From NCBI RefSeq assembly GCF_032118995.1, contig NC_092665.1:3694001-3758000 (forward strand): a stretch of 64,000 nucleotides of DNA, written 5' to 3'. This DNA comes from Asterias amurensis (taxonomy: Eukaryota; Echinodermata; Asteroidea; Forcipulatida; Asteriidae). The translations under genes were made by a program, and so were the position numbers. Of the stretch, positions 1 through 10,400 are shown one piece after another (within the stretch, counting starts at the first letter, position 1; every line of letters begins with the position of its first letter). The notes beneath the pieces were generated by a model. It was not told the DNA's origin, ran no database searches, and worked only from the letters and a program-made list of their open reading frames with translations.

Positions 1-255
1 TAACAGGGGGAATACCGATGCAGTGACATTATTTTGTCCAACAATATTTGACAAATTTCATCCAAAACCCACCACTTTGTTTGAATGAAAACCATATAAT
101 TCTATTATTGTTTTATTTCTCTCCACAAGTTCAATCAAATTACACTCAAAAGAAATATATGGAGAAGGCAAAACTGAGGAAGAAATAAATTTTCCTATAA
201 CCTTAAGGCTCAGTCTGCCGGTAATCATTATAATCTGTGTTGTTTGTTTCCATAG

Positions 256-496
256 CAACCATAGAATACGAAGCAGAGCTGAGACACAAGAACGACATGA
301 AGAGGGTGGAGGCGGAGCTTCGAGGGAAAGCGAAGGTTGAGAGAGAGAATAAAGATATACGCAACGAGCAGATCAAGCTGCAAGCCGCCGAGCATCGGGA
401 GACGGTGTTGCAATCTATCAAGTAAGAATCAGCGATCTATTCCTTTGTTCTGTCATTTGGTGTGAAGTGTTTGATTCTGTGGGCTGTAAAAGCAGA

Positions 497-549
<53 letters not shown>

Positions 550-3500
550 TCAGATCTACCAACAAGGTACTCAAGGCCCTCAATATTTACATTTATACAG
601 AAAGAGAGGTTATTGAAAGTTATGCATTCTGAGACCAAATTATGTAGTGGGTTTACAAGGTGCTATGGCGCATTTAGCAGCCACAGCCAGGAACACTTAG
701 GCGAACCCCTTTCTTTTACATGCGTTACACAACTCATGGGACCAACGGCTTTACGTCCCATCCGAAGGGCGACGCAATGGTTAAGTGTCTTGCTTAAGGA
801 CACAAGTGTCCGGGGATTCAAACCCACACTCTGCTGATCGGAAACACCAGAGTTTGAATTCGGTGCGTTGAACTGCTCGGCCACGACACTTCCACACGAC
901 CCTGCTCTTTCCACTTACTCCTAATGCTGGACGTTGGCAACATCCGAACCCCTCTGCTCCTTGATGTTTGTCAATACTCACCTTTTCCGTTGTCTTCCTC
1001 TTTTCTCAGAACTGCCGGCAGTATTATTGGAGATGGTCTGAAGAGTTTTATATCAGACTGGGATAAAGTCACTGCCACGGTGAGATAAATATTTCAATCC
1101 TTAAAGACACTGAACACTATTGGTTATTGTCAAAATAATTATCGTCATAAAACCTTTCTTGATTATGAGTAATGGGGAGAGGTTGATGGTAAAAACATTG
1201 TGAGAAATGGGTCCCTCTGAAGAGACATAGTTTTCGAGAGAGAAGTAGTTTTCCACGAATTTGATTTCAGATTAAGAATTTGAGGTCTCGAAATCAAGCA
1301 TCTGAAAGCACACAACTTCGTGTGACAAGGGTGTTTTTTTCTTCCATTATTATCTCGCAACTTCGACGACCGATTGAGCTCAAGTTTTCACAGGTTTGTT
1401 ATTTTATGTAGATGTTGAGATACACAAACTGTGAAGGCTAGTCGTTGACAACTACCAATAGTGTCCAGTGTCTTAAAGTTTGAGCTCAGACTAACAATTG
1501 TTATGCCACATGGTTCAGGGCAAGCTTTTGCTTAGTTATGTAAGAGACGGTGTACATCCATATTTGAGTGAATGTGTAAATCACAGTTGGACCAGGTTTT
1601 GCCCATCTGGATTGAGTGACGTAGAAATCTTGTCTTTAGTCTGGGGAATCCAACTTGAATGTTCACTTGTTACTTATCCAGTCAATTTACCAGACCATTA
1701 TATAATCAAAATTTCACTATTTATTTTTGTTTTCATTTTCTCAACCAGTTCTTGATTGTACGTGACTTCACTGGTTGTACTGAATTTGTTTATTATTCTC
1801 CCTTTTTTTCACCAATAAATGTTGATTTGAATTTTGAAAATGTAGCTCACAAATGGCTTATTGAAGAGCTATACGCCTGTCTTAATATTTATGCATGAGT
1901 ATGTCACAATTCTAACCCAAAACGAGGCCATAGGCGCAGCCACTGCAAGTGGTGGTGGACGTGCGCCCATAGCCTCATTTTTGGTAAGAATTATGACGTC
2001 AATCATAGATAGCATTGTTGATTGTCATGAATGTTTGTGTCGTTTTAGGCTGCCGGGCTAACCCTCGTTGCATTAGGGGTCTACTCAGCTAAAATGGGTA
2101 CAGGGGTCGCAGCGAGGTTTGTCGAGGCTCGTCTTGGCAAGCCTTCTCTAGTCAGAGAAACCTCAAGACTGGGGCCGTTGGAAATCTTACGTCATCCGAT
2201 AAAGACGACAAAGCGACTGATAAATAAACCATTAGACGCACTCAGGGGAGTAGTTCTTAAGGTGAGTTGTTGGGATGTAGTCATAGAGTTATATATAAGA
2301 ACTAGAGGGCTCACTGGCCTATATACGTGCTCCGGCATGCGCGCAGGCGGCCATTTTCTAAGTTGACAAAACTGGCATCTCACAGCGTGTGTTTGTGCGG
2401 CCATTTTGTAAGTTGAACAAACAGCATCGCGTGAGCGTTCAATCAAAAAAACTCAAACGTGTATTTCATATTCAACGCGCGTGCAGAATGACGCACATGT
2501 CATCTTGTGGTCCCGTGGCGTTTGTGCACGAAACATCACTCGTGCGCCCTCTAGTTCTTATATACAACTCTATGGATGTAGTTTGAAACAGTGAATAAGA
2601 ACAAGTAAACCAGAATACCGAGTTGGACTGTAAAGAGTTCCTAAGGTGGTTTGAGAACTTGGCACCGTTTCCAAAGCTCTGAGGAAACATCTACATGACA
2701 AATGTGATGGTAGACCTGGGGTGGATTTCACAAAGAGTTAAGACTAGTCTTACCTTGAGTAAGGACGAGTTACCCGTCCTAACTTAGGACTAGCTGTACA
2801 TTTTTGATATCTCTTAGGACTAGTCCTAACTCTTTGTGAAATCGACCCCTGTTACAGAAGGCGGCATTTGGAAACACAAATTTTAAGTAAATTTCGTAAA
2901 TTTGTTTTATAAAAGGCCAAAATGAATTTCCCATCGTGGATAATAAAGTGAATTGTAGCAAGGATCCTGAGTAAAAAGCCTATTAAAAAAAGGCAAAGGG
3001 ATGTAGCCTAACATGAAGAGTTATTAGCATTTAAGAAAATGTGATCTCTCTTTTGCATGCTCTGACAAAAAGAGATAATAATAACAACCAGTTTTTATAT
3101 AGCACTTTATCTCTTGAGGTCACAAATGGCTTCTTTTTATTTTTTAGATTGTTTGTATTGGCTTACTGTTTGCATAGATGTGTAAAGGGCTAGAGTGTCT
3201 TTTTAGGTGGATTTTTGGGCTGTATAAATAGTAAATAATGTTTATTGCCATTATGATTTTACAATATTTGATAATTTAAGTATTCTATTCCCATTTTGAA
3301 TGATTGTTTTGCAGCCAAGTTTAGAAGAGAGACTAAGAGAGATCGCCATAGCAACGAGGAATACAAAAGCTAACAAAGGTTTATATAGAAACATTCTAAT
3401 GTACGGTCCGCCAGGTACTGGGAAGACGTTATTTGCTAAGGTGAGTTGCAAGCGTATTTCACGGGTTAGCGGCGAATTTTGGCTTCTGCGCGTGCGTACT

Positions 3501-6500
3501 CCCCGTTACTAGGCATTCTAGGCTTACAAGGCTAGCGCAAAAATTCGGCGCTTGCACGTAAGCGGGGAATTGTGATGGTAAGCGCAGAATTCGGCGGTAA
3601 GCAGAGCCATGAAATTGGGCCCAGTTCTTTTCAGGACATCTGTACAATGTGTTACCAGAAACCTTGCTAGATTTGGTCCCTCAAATATTCAAACTAGTGT
3701 CATTGTTTTTCTTTTCCTTACTTTCCTTGTGATCTTATAAGTGTTTATTACTTCTTCATGTGTGTCTACTTGTTTGTTTGTTGACAGAAACTTGCCCTAC
3801 ACTCAGGCATGGACTTTGCCATTATGACAGGCGGGGATGTAGCCCCGATGGGCAAAGAGGGGGTCAGCGCTATGCATAAGCTATTTGATTGGGCTTCTAC
3901 AAGTAGGCGAGGGTGAGTATTACCTGAAACACCCCTTGGATGGCAATAATGGAAGTGGCCCAATTGCAAAGCAACATCATACGGGAACTAGTTATCTGTT
4001 TTTTTTGGAGAAGGAAAAAGATTTATTTTCTTGTTCAAGAATGTTGCCGAATCTTTCAGAAATAAAAAGCACATTACCACACCGTGGCTGAGTGGTCTAG
4101 GGTCATCAGAGTGTGGATTCAAATCCCGGTTGTGACACTTGTGTTTTGGGGCAGAAACTTAACTATAATTGCGTCTCATCTCCCAGGATAAAATGGGTAC
4201 CTGTGAGGGTAGAGATTGTTTAGGTGAATGATTAGCTATCTGTGTGCCAACTTGGCTGCTGGTGCAAACTTGACTGCTGGTGCTGCCTACTCCAAAGGAG
4301 TTGAGATGGTTCTGGAATGCTTGAGACGCAATGAACAGGGGTAGTATGAGTGTAAGGCATTTCTACTCTATGATTAAATGCGCCTGATAATTGTCTACAT
4401 TGTTATCATTAATGCTCAAAATGGAAGCTGGTAAATAATTGTAATGATTTCTGATTTGTTTTTTTTTCAACTATCTCCAGAGTTCTACTGTTTGTTGATG
4501 AAGCAGACGCTTTCTTAAGAAAACGAAGTACCGTAAGTATCTTTTCATTGTTCTTAGAAGGTTATTCAACCATTCATTTTTTGAAGTTTAATTTAACTGT
4601 TACATTTTTAGGCAAGTTCAGAGGATACTAAACATATATAGACAAATTCAGAAATGACACTCTTCAAACAGAAACTGAAAGCACTTGTTCACACTTTGTA
4701 AGTGCAAATTACAAATGCTGTGTTATTATTTGTGAATATTGGTTTAGTTTGTATTGATTAGCACAAGGAACTCTTTTTGTTTACTGTTTCCAATAGGAGC
4801 TAATCAGTGAGGATGTGAGGAGTACGTTGAACGCTTTCCTTTACAGAACTGGAGAGCAGTCAAACAAGTAAGTCATAAAAATCTTGAGTAATTCATTTAC
4901 TAGGATCCTTCCTTGGATTTTTTGTGCCCTGAACTAGTACACTCCTTTATTTCATGACTTCAGATTGCCCAATAGATTTTGTTATACAATAATTCAGTTA
5001 TTCATTTTGGTTTTTTCCCCCCCATAACAACCGATGTGTGTTACTGCTCTAGAATATGACAGTATGACACTACTCTAGAATTGCAAAGGTCGTGGGTTCG
5101 AATCCCACCTGGGTAATATGCCTGTGATTTTGTTCACAAGAGCCCAGGAAAGCACTGAGAGTACAGCCGTCAATTTCACAAAACTCTTCCTAACTTAGGA
5201 TTAATCTTATGACTTAGGACGAGTCCCAACCCTGCACTGTAGCATGCAGACCTTAAGATTAATCCTAAGTTAGGACGAGTAACTCGTCCTAACTCGAGAT
5301 AAGACGAGTCCTAACTCTTTGTGAAATCGACGGCAGGGCTAACACACATCGGTGTGTATGGGTAAAACCCAATTAACATTCTTTATCCCGATTTAAATTG
5401 CCATCTTTTGAAAGATTATAATTTGGACTACTTCATCGTCACTCTCGTTAGGTTTATGCTAGTGCTTGCAAGCAACCGGCCCGAGCAGTTTGACTTCAGA
5501 TCGACCAATAGATTTTGTTTTACAATAATTCAGTTATTCATTTTGGTTTTTCCCCATATAAACCGATGTGTATGACAGTATGACACTTCTCTAGAATTGC
5601 AAAGGTCGTGGGTTCGAATCCCACCTGAGTAATATGCCTGTGATTTTTTTCACAAAGCTCAGGAAAGCACTGAAAGTACAGGGCTAACACATGGGTGTGT
5701 ATGGGTAAAACCAACATTCTTTATCCCGATGCAAATTTCCCTTTATTAAAGCCATTGGACACTTTCGGTAAACAGTATTGTCCAAAGGACCACACTTTGT
5801 GTATCACAACTGATATCAAAAATAACAAACCTGTGAAAATTTAGGCTCAATCGGTCATCGGAGTCGGGAGAAAATAACGGGGAAAACCCACCCTTGTTTC
5901 CGCATGTTTCGCCGTGTCATGACATGTGTTTAAAATAAATCCGTAGTTCTCGACAACGAGAATTGATAATTGTTTTAATGTTTTCTCGAAAAGTAAAGCA
6001 CTTCATGGAATAATATTTCAAGAGAAGTCTAACACCATTAGCTTCTGTAAACCCTGTAAGTTATTTGTAAATCTGTGGAATTTTTTTTTTTTGGGGGGTG
6101 CCGAAAGTGTATAATGGCTTTAAAAGATTTTAATTAGGACTACTTTATCGTCACTCTTGTCAGGTTTATGCTAGTGCTTGCAAGCAACCAGCCCGAGCAG
6201 TTTGATTGGGCGATAAACGATCGCCTGGATGAAATGGTGGGTTTCAAACTACCCGGATTGGAAGAGAGAGAACGGATGGTACGACTCTACTTCGATAGCT
6301 ACGTCATCAAACCTGCCACTCAGGGAAAGAGGTAATGTCCAGAGTTAGACTGCAGGACTTGCAATCACAAGGTTGTGGGTTCGAATCCCCAAGCTGCCTG
6401 CTGATTTCACAATGACTAGAATAAAAATTGTCGTCTAGTTACTGGATCACAATTTCTAGATTTGTGCAATTCATAATCATAGACGTTTAACCAATGTTTG

Positions 6501-7889
6501 TATGAGAGAGATTGGCTGTAGCCAGCTTTGTGCTTATATCTCTTTGTTGGAGTTTGCCGAGTTCCCTTGATGGGAAGATCATCTAAACAAACAAAAACAA
6601 ACAAATGTCTGTTGGACTTGTTTATTTTTTCCCGGTGCTGCATATTCCTAAGGAGTTGAGATGGCCAATGTCAAATAAACTGTATTTGTAATAAGTGAAA
6701 GGTCAGGCCGTGTCCCAGGCCCCCAACCCAGTCTGGCAAGGGCCCCACCCGCCCTCTAGGTCATGCTTCAATAACAGACCGGGTCTTCCGAGCAGGCTCG
6801 TGGGGGACTGAGCTCCGCTGGCCCCCACAAGCAGACAACTACAACAGCCTCCAACTCCGTACACTTGGTATTTGGTTTAAAAGGTTCTACTATAAGAATA
6901 CAAAATGCACTTTAGTTGCTTGTTTTTGTCTTGTTTGATTACTAAATCTTTGTAGTTGTATAGTTTCTAAGTTCCTGTATCAATATAAATCGTCATTAAG
7001 GACCACTTGTATGCCTTTAATCAATTTGTTGTTATTTGTAATTCTTTGTTCTAATCATATTTTTAGGAGATTAAAGGTCGGCCAATTTGACTTTAACGAG
7101 AAGTGTACAAAGATCGCCGAGATGACTGAGGGACTGTCAGGCAGAGAGATTGCTAAGCTTGGTGTGGCGTGGCAGGTAAGTCTCCATGTTTTTATGATTC
7201 TCTTCAAATTTCAAGATTTGTTTCCTAACTCTAGAAGATTGCTGCTAAGCAGCTCTATGAAATTGGGCCCATGTCATCAAAGGCTATGGCCTCTGTGAGC
7301 TGCAGACCTGTTGGTAAAGACAGAAGATGTTGTTCCAATACTTAAAGACACTGGACACTTATGGTAATTGTCAAAGACCAGTCTTCTCACTTGTTGTATC
7401 TCAACATTATGTGAACATTTGAACTCAATTGGTCGTCAAAGTTGCGAGATAAGAGTGAAAGAAAAAACACCCTTGTCACATGAAGTTGTGTGCTTTCAGA
7501 TGCTTGATTCCGAGACCTCAAGTTCTAATTCTGAGGTCTCTAAATGAAATTCGTGGAACATTACTTCTTTCTTGAAAACTACGTTACCTCAGAGGGAGCT
7601 GTTTCTCACAATGTTTTATACTTGCTTGTTACCGAGTAAGGTTTTATGCTAATAATTAATTTGAGTAATTACCAATAGTATCCACTGCCTTTAAACGATA
7701 CTTTTGTTGTTTTTTTCTTAGGCAAGTGCTTATGCTTCTGAAGACGGTATTCTAACCAGCGAGATGGTTGATAGTAGAGTACAGGACTCCGTGGCCCAGC
7801 ACCAACAGAAAGTAGACTGGCACCAAAGTGAAGAAGCCAAACTAGAAAAACTGGAGAAGATACGAGAAATCAAGACCAAAGGAACATAG
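256..7889 (+). CDS. ATAD3: ATAD3-type mitochondrial AAA ATPase, 5' end outside window
   Basis: Ten spliced exons: 256-421, 1010-1079, 2049-2261, 3315-3440, 3788-3912, 4481-4532, 4797-4867, 6164-6331, 7067-7175, 7722-7889. All borders are AG/GT and they join in one frame, giving 421 residues up to TAG. ATAD3 is an inner-membrane ATPase that organises mitochondrial nucleoids, contact sites and cholesterol/lipid handling. Seen: the end of the N-terminal coiled coil ([14 protein letters not shown]), a hydrophobic segment starting [30 protein letters not shown], Walker A GPPGTGKT, Walker [11 protein letters not shown], sensor [14 protein letters not shown] and the LSGREIAKL helix. Residue order matches vertebrate ATAD3A nearly throughout. 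The N-terminal third lies upstream. The tail ends in a lysine/glutamate-rich stretch. The intron before exon 6164-6331 carries a partial duplicate of that exon. It converges with the copine-domain gene. Confidence 0.95.
500..549. repeat. (AAT)n microsatellite
   Basis: About 16 AAT units in an ATAD3 intron. The poly-isoleucine frame on the minus strand is only this repeat read through. Confidence 0.98.
640..900. repeat. tRNA-derived SINE-like repeat
   Basis: Contains GGGGATTCAAACCCAC, a B-box-like stretch, and the phrase on reaching fixed numbers of accessory bases shared with 9640-9870 (AAGTGTCTTGCTTAAGGACAC against its relative). It lies in an ATAD3 intron and is diverged. Confidence 0.5.
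1105..1472. mobile_element. TTAA MITE, family C (GACACTGGACACT ends)
   Basis: Flanked by TTAA at 1101-1104 and 1473-1476. Ends AGACACTGAACACTATTGG and CCAATAGTGTCCAGTGTCT are inverted repeats. The interior has paired GAGGTCTCGAAATC sequences. Related copies lie at 5750, 7346, 20250, 23560, 34938 and 39103. Confidence 0.85.
2282..2574. mobile_element. hAT-like MITE with 8-bp target duplication
   Basis: 293 bp with inverted ends CATAGAGTTATATATAAGAA and the reverse complement of CATAGAGTTGTATATAAGAA. It is flanked by exact direct repeats GATGTAGT at 2274-2281 and 2575-2582. Eight-base duplications are typical of hAT (and P) transposons. No coding sequence. The element starts 20 bp after the GTGAGT donor of the ATAD3 exon ending at 2261. 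Confidence 0.92.
2719..2848. mobile_element. CTG-flanked palindromic MITE, family D
   Basis: 130-bp hairpin with ends GGGTGGATTTCACAAAG and its near reverse complement. CTG stands directly on both sides (2716-2718, 2849-2851). The interior is made of inverted TAGGACTAGTCCTA-like words. Confidence 0.8.
3452..3621. repeat. Short interspersed repeat ending in ATGAAATTGGGCCC
   Basis: GC-rich stretch with several GCGGCGAATT/AATTCGGCG words in both orientations. It ends with the same ATGAAATTGGGCCC tail as family E. It lies just after the ATAD3 Walker A exon. Confidence 0.45.
4081..4372 (+). repeat. tRNA-derived SINE
   Basis: Begins with a tRNA-like head (GTGGCTGAGTGGTCTAG as A box, GATTCAAATCCC as B box). 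It continues with the tail words GGTACCTGTGAGGG and GGAGTTGAGATGGTT shared with 61265-61560. It is too diverged and lacks a matching acceptor stem, so it is not a working tRNA. Confidence 0.7.
5040..5166 (+). repeat. tRNA-derived SINE, family S1, copy in unit 1
   Basis: B box GGTTCGAATCCCACC, then GTAATATGCCTGTGATTTTG. The family tail ATTAACATTCTTTATCCCGA continues after the inserted MITE (5337-5400). Confidence 0.75.
5167..5333. mobile_element. CAG-flanked palindromic MITE, family D
   Basis: Inverted ends CCGTCAATTTCACAAA and CCGTCGATTTCACAAA (reverse complement of the right end). CAG flanks both sides (5164-5166, 5334-5336). The second duplication unit reads straight through GTACAGGGCTAACAC, confirming both borders and the 3-bp duplication. 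Confidence 0.9.
5452..5493 (+). pseudogene. Partial duplicate of ATAD3 exon 8 with intact splice acceptor
   Basis: A 42-nt copy of the first part of the exon at 6164, encoding [14 protein letters not shown] after the split codon, sits in the preceding intron. It keeps a TTAG acceptor and a pyrimidine-rich lead. The exon copy then breaks at GACTTCAGA and runs into SINE sequence. If spliced in, the frame continues about 25 codons and stops. It belongs to a tandem duplication of about 540 bp (unit 1 about 4961-5497, unit 2 about 5498-6200). It is probably not used; RNA evidence would decide. Confidence 0.85.
5575..5745 (+). repeat. tRNA-derived SINE, family S1, copy in unit 2
   Basis: Same SINE as in unit 1, uninterrupted here: GGTTCGAATCCCACC to ACATTCTTTATCCCGATGCA. 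Confidence 0.75.
5750..6119. mobile_element. TTAA MITE, family C variant (AGCCATT ends)
   Basis: Flanked by TTAA (5746-5749, 6120-6123). Ends AGCCATTGGACACTTTCGG and its inverse. The interior shares GAAAATTTAGGCTCAATCGG and related words with family C. Absent from the sister duplication unit. Confidence 0.85.
7346..7690. mobile_element. TTAA MITE, family C
   Basis: TTAA at 7342-7345 and 7691-7694. Ends AGACACTGGACACT and AGTATCCACTGCCT. Its right end lies about 30 bp from the acceptor of the last ATAD3 exon, so it overlaps the probable branch-point zone. Confidence 0.85.
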
Positions 7890-8151
7890 GGTACCAAACT
7901 TATAAATCTAGGAATAGAGGTTTTTTTTTATCCCAATTCTCAATTTATTGTGGGAGTGCGATCAAGCTAAAATAAGTTTGACGGAAATTAGAACAACAAA
8001 CAATATCAACAATTTTGTTGGCAATGTTTTGCTCGGTCCTACTTCCTCTGCAATAAAGATATGTGTGAATGTAGAAACTGTGAAAGAGTGAGTCAGACAC
8101 TTGTATGTGTAAAATGTAAATTCATGAACTGTAGACAGGGCACACATTTAT

Positions 8152-8350
8152 AACCCTCCTACTGTTTGACTATTCAACATCATATACTGAGATTTTGAAT
8201 GGTAGAATAATTAAGCCAGCCTGCAATATGATAATGTTATGAATACATCTGCACAGTACACAGTCAACCCTCGTACTGTCTGACCATTCAAACTCATCCA
8301 CTGTGGTTTTGAATGATAGATGCACTATACCAGCCTGCATTATGATGTCA
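8152..8350. repeat. Diverged tandem duplication in ATAD3 3' region
   Basis: Two ~85-bp copies offset by 114 bp: AACCCTCCTACTGTTTGAC at 8152 and AACCCTCGTACTGTCTGAC at 8266. Each runs on to a shared CCAGCCTGCA(A/T)TATGAT. Confidence 0.7.
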
Positions 8351-8608
8351 TGTGGTGATTGGTAAATGCGTGTACGCAGTACCTGGATGTACACAGATAG
8401 TTCTGTGCACAGCTGTACCACCATTCATTAAAGTGGCTGGTCAACTCGCTGAAAATGTTACCCTCTATGAGTGTGAAACATATTATTGTATTAGAAACGA
8501 TGTACAGAAAATTGTTAAAAACCCAATATACAACAACGAAATCATTGATGAAACTGTGTTCTTTAGATTTTTTTATGTTTTTATTTACAAACTGTCATTA
8601 TTTAAAAG

Positions 8609-8614
8609 AATAAA
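8609..8614 (+). terminator. Candidate polyadenylation signal for ATAD3
   Basis: AATAAA about 720 bp past the ATAD3 stop, within an AT-rich stretch. It is the first canonical hexamer with plausible context; the actual cleavage site is not known. Confidence 0.4.
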
Positions 8615-8813
8615 AATGTGATTTTTCTGAATCAACTTTTTAAAAGAAAATATAGACGTTAGTTCACCTATATCCACTTTGTCAGGCAACTTAATGACAT
8701 TTACAGTAGAATTTCACACACAGGAATGGGCCAGACTATTCCCTACCAATCTCAATTCAGTGTAACCCAATATGGTTAAATTAAACAAATCCAAAATGGC
8801 AGCCCACCTATCT

Positions 8814-9135
8814 GGGGTCAAAGGTCAGTTTCACAAAGAGCTAAGATTGATCTTATGTACAATTCGTTTTTGAAAGGGCAAGGGCACCAAGGTATTTTCT
8901 CCTTGGTAAAGGACACTTTATGAGGAAATTGTGAAGTTCTACTGGATCATTTCAAGGGCACCAAGGCAACGACCATGGGGCACGGAGGCAATCACATTTG
9001 TTGCCTCAATAGAGTATTAGGCCTGAGCATAAATCTTCATTGCTAAAAGCAAAGTGTGATGTCAACATACAAATCACTATGGCAATTATTGACACTCGTC
9101 GTAAGATGAATTTTAGTTCTTTGTCAAATTGAGCC
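8814..9135. mobile_element. Family D-like MITE interrupted by another repeat
   Basis: Starts GTTTCACAAAGAGCTAAGAT and ends with the inverse (TTCTTTGTCAAATTGAGCCC). The same body, uninterrupted, is at 30808-30955. The extra block about 8868-9005 carries the GGGCACCAAGGCAA words of another dispersed repeat. Confidence 0.6.
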
Positions 9136-9639
9136 CAGACATCCAACAATTTCATAGATTGTTATAGAAAATGGAATCCATTCTGAATTCAAGAAATATT
9201 AATAAATATTTAATGAAAAATATACTTTGAAACCTGTTTTATTTATTTATTTAAATCAAAGAGTTCTGAATGTTTGATTGCCTTTTCTGTAGTCTGAGAA
9301 TCATACATGTGCAACTACGACACCTAGACCAAATAAACCAGTGACGTTAAAAGCCTTGCTGAAGGTAAACTCGGCTAAAATTTTCCAAAGTTTCTCTAAA
9401 AAAAATTAAACATTTTTTCCAGAAAACAGTACATTTAAACAAAAATTGAGATGGACTGTATATAAAGATGGTTAAATAATACATCAACTTGCAATCACAG
9501 AAACATAACATTTTTTACAATTTGTTTTACAAAATATACATATGAAGTTCAAAATATATTTAAAAAGAATAGAATAATCTTCTAAAGTCGTTCTATAAGA
9601 CCGTGACACTGAAATAATCTTTTACTTCCCTTTCGCCTT

Positions 9640-9870
9640 TGTCATGGTGTTCTTACCACTGTCACAATTTCTTTATAGAATGTGGGTTAAAGTCACAGTC
9701 AAGACACTTGTGTTTTTGAGCAAGAAACTTCACTATAACTGCTTTGTCCTTTGGATGGGATGTACAGCTGTAGGTCCTGGGTGTTGTGTATTGCACATAA
9801 ATGAACCCACACTTATCATAAAGAGAAGGGCTCCCCCTGGTGTTTCGGGCTGGTCTGGCAGCAATATGCG
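9640..9870 (+). repeat. SINE-like repeat
   Basis: Shares the GACACTTGTGTTTTTGAGCAAGAAACTT block with the SINEs at 4081 and 61265. The tRNA head is degraded. Confidence 0.5.
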
Positions 9871-10039
9871 CCACATCACCTTGTGCCCCTTTTCAAGGTG
9901 TTGTATTATGGTTGCTTTGATTTTAACTTCAAAGTTATTCATAACAAACTCTGCCAGGTTTATATGAAAGACAAGGTGCATTATGATGTTAACAATTAAT
10001 TAATGTACACTCAAAATTATATGTACATTAGGTAGGGCC

Positions 10040-10345
10040 TACACACATCAGTGCTAATGGGTTAAACCAAAAATTAACATTCTTTATCCCTGATGCAAAT
10101 TTCCATCTTTTAAATCGTTGCGGTACCTGCTGTTTAAAAAAAGCATTCAAACTGCCTCTAGGCAATCGCTGTGGACTAGTTTGTAAAACACTGGTCGAGA
10201 ATTGTACAGGGTCGTGGGTTCGAATCCCACCCGAGTAATATGCCTGTGATTTTGTTTACAGAGCACGGGAAAGTACCGAGTATACAGTGCAAACACACAT
10301 GGGTGGTGTATATGAGTAAAACCAAAAACTAACGTACATGAGGTA
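10040..10345 (+). repeat. tRNA-derived SINE, family S1
   Basis: Two joined pieces: a tail ACATTCTTTATCCCTGATGC, then a new unit with B box GGTTCGAATCCCACCC, GTAATATGCCTGTGATTTTG and ACACACATGGG. Confidence 0.7.
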
Positions 10346-10400
10346 CCTTCTTCGTTTTGCATTCAAGAGAGTTTTCTTGTAAGGAGAACATCTTAAGCTA

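Larger units (their letters stand above)
4961..6200 (+). repeat. Tandem duplication of intron plus exon start in ATAD3
   Basis: Unit 1 (about 4961-5497) and unit 2 (about 5498-6200) both begin GACTTCAGAT, contain a SINE, and end with the start of the same ATAD3 exon. Unit 1 carries a family D MITE at 5167-5333 that is absent from unit 2. Unit 2 carries a TTAA MITE at 5750-6119 that is absent from unit 1. Each unit is therefore an empty-site control for the other. Confidence 0.88.
7890..10400. other. ATAD3 3' flank and intergenic sequence
   Basis: No gene seen between the convergent ATAD3 and copine-domain genes. It holds the 3'UTR duplication, a family D relative with a nested repeat (about 8814-9135), a SINE-like block (9640-9870) and a family S1 SINE (10040-10345). 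Confidence 0.6.

Noticed and set aside
453-638. Poly-isoleucine frame
   Set aside because: Translation of the AAT microsatellite.
5075-5110. tRNA genes suggested by GGTTCGAATCC B boxes (also at 5600, 6375, 10210, 29275)
   Set aside because: None has a foldable acceptor stem and anticodon arm, and all share SINE bodies downstream.
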